Program-made: the position numbers and the translations under genes | Shown here: positions 1 through 7,069 of the stretch, in pieces | Layout of the letters: every line of letters begins with the position of its first letter | Numbering within the stretch: position 1 is the first letter of the stretch | Source: Dissophora ornata | Taxonomy: Eukaryota; Mortierellomycota; Mortierellomycetes; Mortierellales; Mortierellaceae | Direction of reading: 5' to 3' | Length of the DNA: 10,476 bases | NCBI GenBank assembly: GCA_025201705.1 | Contig: MU617577.1 | Coordinates: 1-10,476, forward strand | The notes under the pieces: model-generated | Database searches by the model: none | What the model was told of the DNA's origin: nothing | What the model saw: only the letters and a program-made list of their open reading frames with translations

Positions 1-611
1 CACGAGCCAACAGAACGTGCGGTGATCGAGGACTTTTTCGTAGCTTGAATTTTATCGCCGGCAATGACTAGCATGCTGCACAAATAAAAGTGATGGCAAA
101 TGCAAAGAGAATGCTGTTTGAGCGTGTGGGAAAGCACGAAATGAGACGAGAAGAGAGTGTAAAACGAGAGTGCATGAAGCGAGAGCAGACATTGAGCAGC
201 AAGAATGTTAATTTTAACGAGCAATGAGGCAGTTTGATCTTACCAGCAGCGAAAACGCGAACGCAGGACAGTGGCCATCAAATTTGTGGCTCGGTCGCAG
301 TTGGTGACATAATAATTTTCGCGCGCACGGCGCACCAAACCTTCATTCGCTTGTGCTGGTAAGATCAAACTGCCTCATTGCTCGTTGACATTAACATTCT
401 TGCTGCTCAATGTCTGCTCTCGCTTCATGCACCCTCGTTTTACACTCTCGCCTCGCCTTTTTGCGTCCCATTTCGTGCTTTCCCACACGCTCTAACAGCA
501 TTCTCTTTTCATTTGCCACCACTTTTATTTGTGCAGCATGCCAGTCATAGCCGGCGATAAAATTCAAGCTTCGAAAAAGTCCTCGATCACCGCGCGTTCT
601 GTTGGCTCTTG
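1..611. repeat. Large fold-back (long inverted repeat) element
   Basis: The left arm (1-248) and right arm (354-611) are reverse complements of one another, running from an outer end like AGCCAACAGAACG to an inner end like AGTTTGATCTTACCAGCA. They differ by scattered substitutions plus a roughly 10-nt insertion in the right arm (near 450-465). The intervening loop is about 105 nt. Transcribed or single-stranded, this would make a stem of nearly 250 bp. No transposase-like reading frame lies inside; the 60-codon frame in the right arm is only low-complexity translation. The element fits a non-autonomous fold-back or MITE-like repeat. The left boundary cannot be fixed because the window begins there, so target-site duplications cannot be judged. 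Confidence 0.9.
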
Positions 612-761
612 TTGAGAAAGGATAAGTTTGTTCAACATTTTGGAAATTGTTCAGTTTTGTTCCGCGTCAATCAGCACCGCATGACCTCTTGGCGCTTCTG
701 ATCGCAGACAGCCGCAACAGTCGATGCCCCTGCTGAAGTTGGACTCGGATAGCGCTTGGGA

Positions 762-1249
762 GTGTTAACGTTAGCCCCCGCTACTCTTGCTTCTGTCCGC
801 AGTTAGCCTGCTAGGGCACCTTAGCAATGACCGTGTCTCTATTGGCCCTCTTTTAATTCGTGTTCGAATGTCCTTGAGGATGGGAACAGCTTTGCTGTAA
901 TTCTCCACTCTGGCCGGGTCTCAAGAAATGACCGCTTGCTTGCTGTCCTTCATTGAGGGCGTCTCTCACTATCACCTTTAATGTATTGTCCCTTTTGTGG
1001 GAGTTTGTTTGTTCAGCCTAATATTTGAGGTACCATGACTTATGACCTGCCCGCGGTGTACTCTGCACAGCGCCTTGTTGAGTTCATTAGGAATGACGCG
1101 AGGCTGCTGACTGACGGCAAGCCCATGCTGTGAAGACGGAAACTTTGAATAAAACTGCCATTTGCTCAATGCCAAAATTTTTACAGCATGAAAAAAGGGG
1201 GGAAGTGCTGTCAGTTTGAAAATAGAGCAAAAAAATGCGTTCACGGTTA
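762..1249 (-). repeat. Dispersed ~0.5-kb repeat, left copy
   Basis: From GTGTTAACGTTAGCCCCCGC at 762 to the motif AAATGCGTTCACGGTTA at 1233-1249, this stretch is the reverse complement of 9956-10476, with many substitutions and several small indels between the copies. The outer ends (GTGTTAACG) point away from the gene island in both copies. No protein domain is recognisable. A short frame around 978-1244 stays partly open in both copies, but I recognise nothing in it. The element could be a MITE, a solo terminal fragment of a larger DNA transposon, or part of another repeat. The divergence between copies argues for old or independent insertions. Confidence 0.88.
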
Positions 1250-1406
1250 GTGAGTGGTGTTTCTAAACGAAACGAAATATCTCGTTTCGTTTCGTTTAGC
1301 CCGTACTAACTACATGTAAAGGGTCTTAACGAAACGAGTTAACGAACCAGAATGCGTTCGTCAAGGAACACTGTATAATTAAATAGTGACCTGGTGAACG
1401 CATTTT
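1233..1406. repeat. Small inverted-repeat unit with AAATGCGTTCA ends
   Basis: AAATGCGTTCACGGTTA (1233-1249) faces GGTGAACGCATTTT (1393-1406), giving short inverted ends about 174 nt apart. A second AATGCGTTCG at 1351 also pairs with the right end, forming a shorter imperfect palindrome (1351-1404). The same end motif brackets 9880-9972 next to the other copy of the 0.5-kb repeat, although the interiors of the two units do not match. It may be a tiny MITE inserted at, or forming, the inner boundary of the larger repeat. The unit is non-coding. Confidence 0.55.
1264..1298. repeat. Perfect 14-bp hairpin of CGAAA units
   Basis: TAAACGAAACGAAA (1264-1277) is exactly the reverse complement of TTTCGTTTCGTTTA (1285-1298), with a 7-nt loop. 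Related CGAAAC sequence recurs at 1330-1337 (TAACGAAACGAG). It lies inside the small inverted-repeat unit. Its function is unknown. Confidence 0.85.
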
Positions 1407-1429
1407 CATTCATGCACTAGAGTTTTCGC

Positions 1430-1442
1430 GGGGGGGGGGGGG
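1430..1442. repeat. G13 homopolymer
   Basis: Thirteen consecutive G residues lie between two repeat elements. Such tracts are error-prone in sequencing and can mark an assembly join; no other role is visible. Confidence 0.9.
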
Positions 1443-1455
1443 AATTCTTAGACCC

Positions 1456-1739
1456 TGCACAATTTCGGTACTCGACGTCCCATTCTTCATCCTCACTCGT
1501 GGTCCTAACCAATGCTCCTCTTTGTGATCTTGCCCGCAAACTCATGGTTGCTTATTTATGGTCAGTCTCCTGGCCTCTTAATGATGGCCCTACGTAGACT
1601 GGAAAACAATTGTAAGCCCAGTCAGCTTTCTCATTGTGGCAAGACATCGCAGCCGGGCTTGCAGTCAAGCAAGGAAAAGGGTTGTTGTGGGACCACGAGT
1701 GAGAATGAAGAATGGGACATTGAGTACCGAAATAGTACA
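1456..1739. mobile_element. MITE-like element with ~45-nt inverted termini
   Basis: 1461-1505 and 1690-1734 are reverse complements with only a few mismatches; the shared core includes CCCATTCTTCAT and CTCACTCGTGG. Weaker similarity extends outward to about 1456 and 1739. The roughly 185-nt interior has no convincing coding potential, although short frames cross it on both strands. Size and terminal inverted repeats fit a non-autonomous DNA transposon. I could not identify a clear target-site duplication. Confidence 0.75.
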
Positions 1740-2462
1740 AAGTGAAAGCAAGGTCATTAGGTCGCCACGCCATGGTCCAAATTATCTAATTGTTTGACAA
1801 ATAATACTTGTCGACCAAGGTATTATTCCCGTCCTGCCTGAACCCTTTGCTTGTCAGACATGGCTGCGTCGTCGTCGTCATCGTCGTCAAAAAAGGTCCA
1901 CTCGCGTTGTCAAGTGACATCAGTCCAACGCCTTTGCTCATCGTTTTCTTGTTTAGTCTAGCGTTCCTCGCATCACTGGGCCGGTGTACACTATTCACAC
2001 AAGCACACACAGCTTCTCGCTTGCACCCTCGCTCTCATCGAAAGGTGCAGTAGTGAAGGCACTTTTTCCCAGCCGCAAACATTGTCTTTCTTCGTTGGCA
2101 TTGCCATTTCATGAAGTCGTTCAGTGCTTCACGACACCTGCGCTGAGGGTTCCCTAAACGTTGTGCTCGTTTTCGTTGCCTTTCAGATGATGCTTTTGTT
2201 TTATGGCACGAGTAACCAAGGCAGCGTCACAGGAACTCTCACTCCTTGTCTTCACTGCATCTCCAATCTCATTCCCTTGCCATTCCTTTATTCTATCCGG
2301 TTCGATCTTTTATTCATTCATTTTTTTCCACAGGCCACGTTGGCGGCTGAGACATCAAGTCTACGGCTAACAAGGCTCTGATCTCGTCAGCAACGGTCCA
2401 CCTGCAATTCCGCTGTTTATTCGCAATAGCGAGTGCATTTTATTTATGATGATTGCTGAACC
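1740..2462. other. Stretch without a supportable gene
   Basis: Frames here are short and none is recognisable. A GTC trinucleotide run (1868-1888) sits just after an ATG at 1860 that opens a Met-Ala-Ala-poly-Ser frame ending at 1961. Acceptor-like sequences (pyrimidine tract plus CAG) occur before 2187 and at about 2332-2335, each followed by open sequence. They could be the debris of an intron-containing gene on the plus strand, but no donor, conserved motif or continuous product supports that. An imperfect hairpin lies around 1800-1828. Confidence 0.5.
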
Positions 2463-3033
2463 CTAAACCTGCTTTTCGCCGTTGTCGCTGAAGTTATCGT
2501 CGTTGTCGTCGTTGTCGTTGTCGTCGTTGTCGTTGTAATCACCGTCATCTCTTCGTTGAGTATATCCTGCTGGCATCGGTGCCGAGCTGCCGGTCCTCTG
2601 CACTGCCTTGCCTTTCCGTTTTTTCTGGATCCCACAACCTACGGCTTTTTCAAAAGACCCGCCGGCATTATGGGAATTACGGCAAATGACGTAGTGTCTG
2701 GCAAGTGAACATCCAGTGGTGAATGTGTGGCGGCAGGGGCATTGGTAGACCATACCGAGATCCTTGTTCCTTCTGAATTCAACTTCAACGCCTCCAGCCC
2801 GCATTGTATATGTGCGATCCATGTGGTATACGACACAAGTGGGCTCTCTCGCCCCTGGAAAGCAGTACTAGCTCTGTCACTGGCTTGCTTTGCTTTATTC
2901 CTTCCTCAATCGCTTGGGCTTTATCCAGGATGCCTTTGCAGCAGATTGTATAGGTGCAATGTGGTTGATTTGATAAACCTAGCAATTGCTCGAATCGAAG
3001 AGTTCTTGCGTCAACGTCTCTATGTTTTGTCAT
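2463..3033 (-). CDS. Small C2H2-like zinc-finger protein, two-exon model
   Basis: The proposed model joins exon 1 (3033-2979) to exon 2 (2854-2463) across a 124-nt GT-AG intron (2978-2855). The join is in phase and gives 148 residues. Residues about 55-76 form one zinc-finger-like unit: Cys57-x-Cys59, then aromatic and Leu at the usual C2H2 spacings, then His72-x3-Cys76. It is therefore a variant finger with a one-residue Cys spacing and a Cys in place of the last His. A Lys/Arg-rich stretch follows, then a C-terminal tail of alternating Asp and Asn encoded by GTTGTC-type repeats. The N-terminus begins MTKHRDVDAR. I do not recognise the family; DNA or RNA binding is only suggested. The intron is uncertain (donor GTTTAT), because its sequence is itself open and protein-like in the exon 1 frame. 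The alternative is a frameshifted pseudogene of a longer protein. Confidence 0.42.
2499..2536. repeat. GTTGTC/GTC microsatellite inside the zinc-finger reading frame
   Basis: A near-perfect array of GTC and GTT triplets encodes, on the minus strand, the Asp/Asn-rich tail of the small zinc-finger protein. Length polymorphism here would change the acidic tail without breaking the frame. Confidence 0.85.
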
Positions 3034-3187
3034 CGTCGTATATGGGTGTTGGCAGTTGGTGTGTGGGGGAATTGAGGGTGGGGACTTGGTATTTATGCAT
3101 TGGTGCCTTCCGGAAAAACCACACCAATGCGCATAAGATTCGATTTTTAGCATGCGCCTATCACCTCGAGCAACGCATCTCGACACA

Positions 3188-3350
3188 ACAACACATTGGT
3201 GTGTGTCTCAACAAAACAACACATTGGCGTGTATCCTCAACACACTGGGGTGCGTCTTCAACGCATTGGCGTGCATCTTCAACACAACAACACATTGGAG
3301 TGCATCACCAAACATGCGTATCGCATCTCAACAGATTGGCGTGCATGCAC
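3188..3350. repeat. Minisatellite, ~21-nt unit
   Basis: Imperfect tandem copies of a unit close to CAACACATTGGCGTGCATCT begin at about 3188, 3217, 3237, 3258, 3286 and 3329. Adjacent copies at 3237 and 3258 are exactly 21 nt apart; others are interrupted by CAACAAAA-type insertions. The array makes plus-strand frames look long and repetitive (Thr-His-Trp units), but this is translation of the repeat and not a gene. The flanks (3034-3187 and 3351-3587) show no supportable gene; an inverted GCATTGGTG/CACCAATGC pair lies at about 3097-3130. Confidence 0.85.
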
Positions 3351-3587
3351 CCACACTCTTCTAAACATGCGAAACCCGCACGCGTTGCCCAAGGCTGTAT
3401 TTTCGGTTGTCCTATGTGTATAGTACGCAGTTCGTGCCACCATGGCTTTTTGCTCCTTCAACTTTAGGGGCACAGCATGACGAGCACAGCTCTGAAATGA
3501 CTCTGATCTCCCTCATACGTCTATTACATTGGCCAGAGGACAAGCAGACTATCTTACTAGCCATATCATCAGGGCACAGATTGATAA

Positions 3588-4370
3588 ATAAATCATTATC
3601 TGACCGACCCATGTCTCCTGGATATAGGTGCATCATGCTCTTTCATCGACTCTTCGATAGTTCGCAAATACGACTTGACACCGTTGAAAGGTCATATTTA
3701 ACTAGCAGACAAGACAGTTATTCCACGAATAGGCGAGACCGAGCACATAGAAATTACACATGGCAAACACATCGTGTCAGCACCATTTGAAGTCATTGAC
3801 CAGCAATACGCCTTAACAATTGGTATGTATTATTTCAATCGCTTTGGATTCGAAATAACAGGTCTTTCTGATCCTGATTTTTCACCAAACGAGTTGCCAC
3901 ATCCTTATCTGGATGAACGGACGTCACTCAAACCCCTGGTAGAACCAGAGCAAGAAAAGACAGCAAGAAAAGGAACGTTGATGGTCATCAACGCATCGAT
4001 TCCATTGACAAGTTTCTGTCCTGTACCCAAAATGGAAGTTTTTCTTCCAGTACCATTTGGAGTTGTCTTAAGCCGACGATCACGCACATTTGCTTATCAC
4101 CAGCGACCCATCCTAGATGAAGCTATGGACAAATGGTTACAAGACGATGTCATTACTCTAGCACCAGCTGGCAACCCGCATAACAATACGTTAACCCTGG
4201 CTGCAAAGAAAGACCTTGACGGTAATAAAACGTTATAGCGTGTGTGTCTCGACCCATGACCACTGAACGCGCATTTGCCCAATGACAATTTTCCTGTGCC
4301 CTTCAAAGAAGAGAGTAGTGAAAACTCTTTATCAGTCAGCGAAGAATCTGACTACTTCATAGATCTCTCA
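3588..4370 (+). pseudogene. Decayed Ty3/Gypsy-type polyprotein fragment (protease to start of RT)
   Basis: One plus-strand frame carries, in order, a retropepsin-like segment and the N-terminal part of a reverse transcriptase. The first begins near 3615, where the expected Asp-Thr-Gly active-site motif reads Asp-Ile-Gly-Ala. The second (about 4100-4300) has the family's usual pattern: a helix rich in acidic residues, an Ala/Val-x-Lys-Lys-Asp core, then Arg-Val-Cys-Leu-Asp and a Pro-Leu-Asn-x-x-Leu motif. The frame is broken by TAA at about 3702, TAG at 4236-4238, TGA at about 4257, and ends near 4371 before the RT catalytic motifs. RNase H, integrase and LTRs are absent. It is a dead, truncated relic. 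Several lesions are what C-to-T change would produce (CGA to TGA, ACA to ATA), but this is inferred without an intact relative. It ends about 80 nt from the stop of the SMR gene on the opposite strand. Confidence 0.82.
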
Positions 4371-4423
4371 TAAACGCGGGCCCGAGGTCAAAGCGTATCG
4401 GCGCGTTTCTTTGGCACATCTGT

Positions 4424-4446
4424 TTTATTTTTTTGTTTGTTTTATT
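4424..4446 (-). terminator. Likely poly(A) signals of the SMR-domain gene
   Basis: On the minus strand AATAAA occurs twice just after the stop codon (complement of TTTATT at 4441-4446 and 4424-4429) in an A-rich context. These are plausible 3'-end signals and imply a short 3' UTR that stops before or within the edge of the retroelement relic. Confidence 0.5.
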
Positions 4447-4449
4447 TGT

Positions 4450-6720
4450 CTATGCTTTTCCTTTGATAACATGCACAGCTAACACTCCACCGTGCACCTT
4501 ATCCAAACTCATCTCCTTCCACACATACCCCCAACTCTCCAACCAATCCGTGATCGCTGGCTTCAACTTGGCCCTCGAGTTCGAAGAATGGTTACCCGTA
4601 CCCGTTACCACATACACCGTACCTGTATACGCCTCCTTCTCCAGCTTCTCCATAAACTCGTCCAAGAATGCCAACGACTCGTCCACATGCAAACCATGCA
4701 GATCGATCCACGTCTCGCTTTTATTCGTGCTCTTGATCATCCCTTGGTGGTTCCTCGAATTAAAGATCTGTCGGCTCGCCTCCCGATGTGTCGCCATCAT
4801 TAGATCATTATATTCCCGACCCTGCGACGAGAGCTTCGCAGCAGCAGCACCATCGTTTCGGAGATACGCCTGTGTTGCCAGCTCAAAGCAGCGATTCCGC
4901 GCCTTGCCGTACTCGATGGCTTTTGCACGCGATTTAAGATATTCGTTATTAAGCGTCGATCCTGTTTCAAGCCAAGGAATTGAAATCGGCGCCATCTCGA
5001 GTTTAAAGGCTCTACGCAGTTCCTCCGTGTCATCTGCTCCGGCTCGCTGCAGAGGTGTCAGTGGCTTCGACGCTGCTGCCGCCGCTGTGGCAGAATAGGA
5101 GATGCCGGGTTTGGCTAGAGGAGGCGACGAGATCTTCGTCTTTTCTTCTAGCTGTGATGCCAAAGTATCCACAGAGCATGCAGACCCTTTGTTGCTGTTG
5201 CCGTTAGTGCCGTTCTTAGTGTTGGGTTTCTTTGGATCCTGATGTCCATTGCTTTTGCCGCCTTTGCTTGATCCTTTATTTTTGGTAGAGGATGTGCTGG
5301 CTGATAAGGATGGGAAATCAAAGTCATCCATTGTTGGCGGTTCCTGCTTCGCCGGTTGAGGAATTGGTTCTGTCACTCGGCTGGTATCAATAAAATGATT
5401 GAACTCGCATGTCTCGCCCTTAAGACACTGTCCCTTCAGCCTGTTTTGCACATTTTTGTCGTATCAGTAATAAACACAGAATCACGGTTATTGATGATCC
5501 GGGTGATGGGGGAAACACACCTGGCTTGAATGTTGTCTGGAACAGTCTCCTTACCAAAATTTGCAAACCATCGAGTCCAGATCGTGGCTGTACCAGCAGT
5601 CCTTGCGGAAACAATTCCCCTGTAAGAAATGTCGACAGGTCTGTGTCGATCGTATATCGCCCATATACGGCGCCGCAATGTCCGCATCCGACGTTGTTCG
5701 AGCGGCCGTCAACATCTCCAACGTCCTGTCGAACTCGTAACCACACTTTGCGAACGCCTTTTCAATCTTTTCTGGACTGACATCCCGAATGATCTGTACC
5801 AACATCTCTAACGGCGTCATATCCTGGTCTAGGTTTGCAGACGGTGACAAAGATCCATCGTCCCCAGTGCCAGAGCTCTCATCCATGGAATAAAAGACAG
5901 GGGGAGGGTACTGTGGCTGCAAGTCTGTCGAAGAATGATAGCTTCCATAAGAAATATTCCGCGACCCACTCAATACTTCAAGATCTGAAGCACTCGGTGG
6001 CGCAAATGGATTAAACTCGTCGTCGTCGAAGGGATCGAGTTCGTCACGGAAGCCATGTTGTCCATTCAGAGAATGCAGCTGCTGTTGCGCGCCCTGGTCG
6101 TCGTCGTTATTCTCGTCGTCGTCGATCCTGGCCCAGGAGTCTGGGTCATTCGCTACAGTTCCAGTCTCCAATGAACCTGTTCCTCCCTGAGCACCCCCTG
6201 CTATCTCCCCTTGTTCAAGTTCCTCGGAAGGCCGAACAATCGGGATGGCATGTGAGGTAATTGCGGTTGGGTGGAATTGGAAATCCAGTGAGGATGATGG
6301 ATACGAGTATAGTGGCGCCTCCATCCAGAAGAGTCCTCCTTGAGCGTATTGTGCAAACAGCTCTGCAACCACATCCTGTAAGTTGATGTTGTCCTATTTC
6401 ATTTGGGCGACAACAACGGTGTAAGTTGCGGGACCTGGTTAGGCTTACGTGTTCCAGTGATGGAGAATTGGCGCAGTGGGAGGGGGCAAAAGAGACCACA
6501 CCCATGCCTGTCTGATATCTGATTATGGTCTGACTGTGGATGCAATCATTGAAGACGGAACGCCACTTACGACCACACAGTTCGCCTCCAGGCACTCGTA
6601 AATAGTCGCGGATTTGTCTTCCTCTGACAGCGTCTGATCATAGAGCACGCCTGTGAAGTAGGGCTCGAACTCGGGACCGAGACCCAGACTAGTCAGGTAG
6701 TTTGAAATCCAGGTCGCCAT
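4450..6720 (-). CDS. CUE/CCCH/SMR-domain protein (probable ribosome-stall mRNA nuclease)
   Basis: The CDS joins 6720-6571, 6375-5555 and 5440-4450 (introns 195 and 114 nt, GT-AG), giving 653 residues. The start is the first ATG of a conserved-looking N-terminus. Domains: residues 1-70 resemble the N-terminal domain of CCDC43 (Trp-x2-Tyr-Leu, then Tyr-x2-Gly-Val-Leu). Residues 236-276 are a CUE-type ubiquitin-binding helix bundle. Two CCCH zinc fingers follow (Cys297, Cys305, Cys310, His314 and Cys321, Cys329, Cys335, His339); intron 2 splits the second. Residues 480-554 are DUF1771 and 568-650 the SMR domain, with Asp-Leu-His-Gly-Leu at 570-574 and Thr-Gly-Thr-Gly-Asn-His-Ser at 603-609. Linkers are acidic or Ser/Lys-rich; FNPFAPPS (171-178) weakly resembles a PABP-binding PAM2 motif. 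SMR proteins such as Cue2 and N4BP2 cleave RNA or DNA; Cue2 cuts mRNA at collided ribosomes. Such a role here is inferred from the architecture. Confidence 0.93.
6449..6511 (-). other. Possible in-frame cassette exon (21 codons) of the SMR gene
   Basis: Inside intron 1, a TCAG acceptor precedes 6511 and a GTAAGC donor follows 6449. The 63-nt segment between is open, in phase 0 at both ends, and encodes 21 residues ending NSPSLEH. Including it splits the intron into 59 and 73 nt, both normal fungal sizes, and lengthens the protein to 674 residues. Skipping it makes the N-terminal domain align with CCDC43-like proteins without a gap. The sequence alone does not decide between constitutive, alternative and unused. 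Confidence 0.45.
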
Positions 6721-7069
6721 TTTCGAAAGTAAGAATTGAGGGGGGGAGAATGCCGATTCTGTCGGTGAATGTCAAGTGAAGCCCGATAGTGAGGTCCAGG
6801 CTCGAAGGGAGATGGTATAGAAAACCGATATGTTGACAATAACGAATGCAGCTGCAAGAAAAGAGACGACGCTGCAGAAAGAGGAGGATGGACCGATGGA
6901 TGAGATGTGTAAAACAAGTCCAGAGTATGAAAGAGAGCAAATGTGGGTTTACTGAGCCCAATGAAGTCGAATAAGTCGTGAGGATGGTGGCTTGCCCGAC
7001 CTTCATACGCCTCCTCACTGTCCAGTTGACTCTCATTCCTCATTCACGATCAGGAAAACCTCGAACGGA
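6721..7069. promoter_or_regulatory. Shared divergent promoter region
   Basis: The 349 bp separate the start codons of two divergently transcribed genes, so both promoters must lie here or inside the 5' UTRs. No clear TATA box is visible. On the plus side, ATG codons precede the main start: 6961 opens a six-codon uORF ending at 6981, and 6984 opens a longer frame that overlaps the start codon at 7070 out of frame. If the transcript begins upstream of them, they would lower translation of the ASNSD1-like protein. Confidence 0.6.

Noticed and set aside
978..1244. Frame partly conserved between the two 0.5-kb repeat copies (978-1244 and 9901-10317)
   Set aside because: Similarity is explained by repeat homology. 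The copies differ by indels that change the frame towards the ends, and no domain is visible.
762..1249. Interpretation of the 0.5-kb repeat as a solo LTR (begins TGTTAACG)
   Set aside because: The expected complementary end (CGTTAACA) is not found at the inner boundary, and the copies are inverted rather than direct.
1800..1828. AATAATACTT...AAGGTATTATT hairpin as a terminator
   Set aside because: It is short and imperfect, no gene ends there, and hairpin terminators are not expected in a fungal nuclear genome.
1860..1961. Short frame Met-Ala-Ala followed by seven Ser
   Set aside because: The Ser run is a GTC microsatellite read in one frame. The frame stops after 33 codons, with no supported intron or homology.
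2727..3467. Plus-strand 246-codon open frame with Thr-His-Trp repeats
   Set aside because: Its second half is translation of the 21-nt minisatellite and its first half is antisense to the better-supported zinc-finger frame. It has no recognisable domain.
4433..5098. Plus-strand 221-codon frame antisense to the SMR gene
   Set aside because: It is the complement of a clearly conserved coding exon (DUF1771 and SMR), and its product is compositionally odd with no domain.
6992..7069. N-terminal extension of the ASNSD1-like protein upstream of 7070
   Set aside because: There is no in-frame ATG there, and this class of amidotransferase needs Cys directly after the initiator Met.
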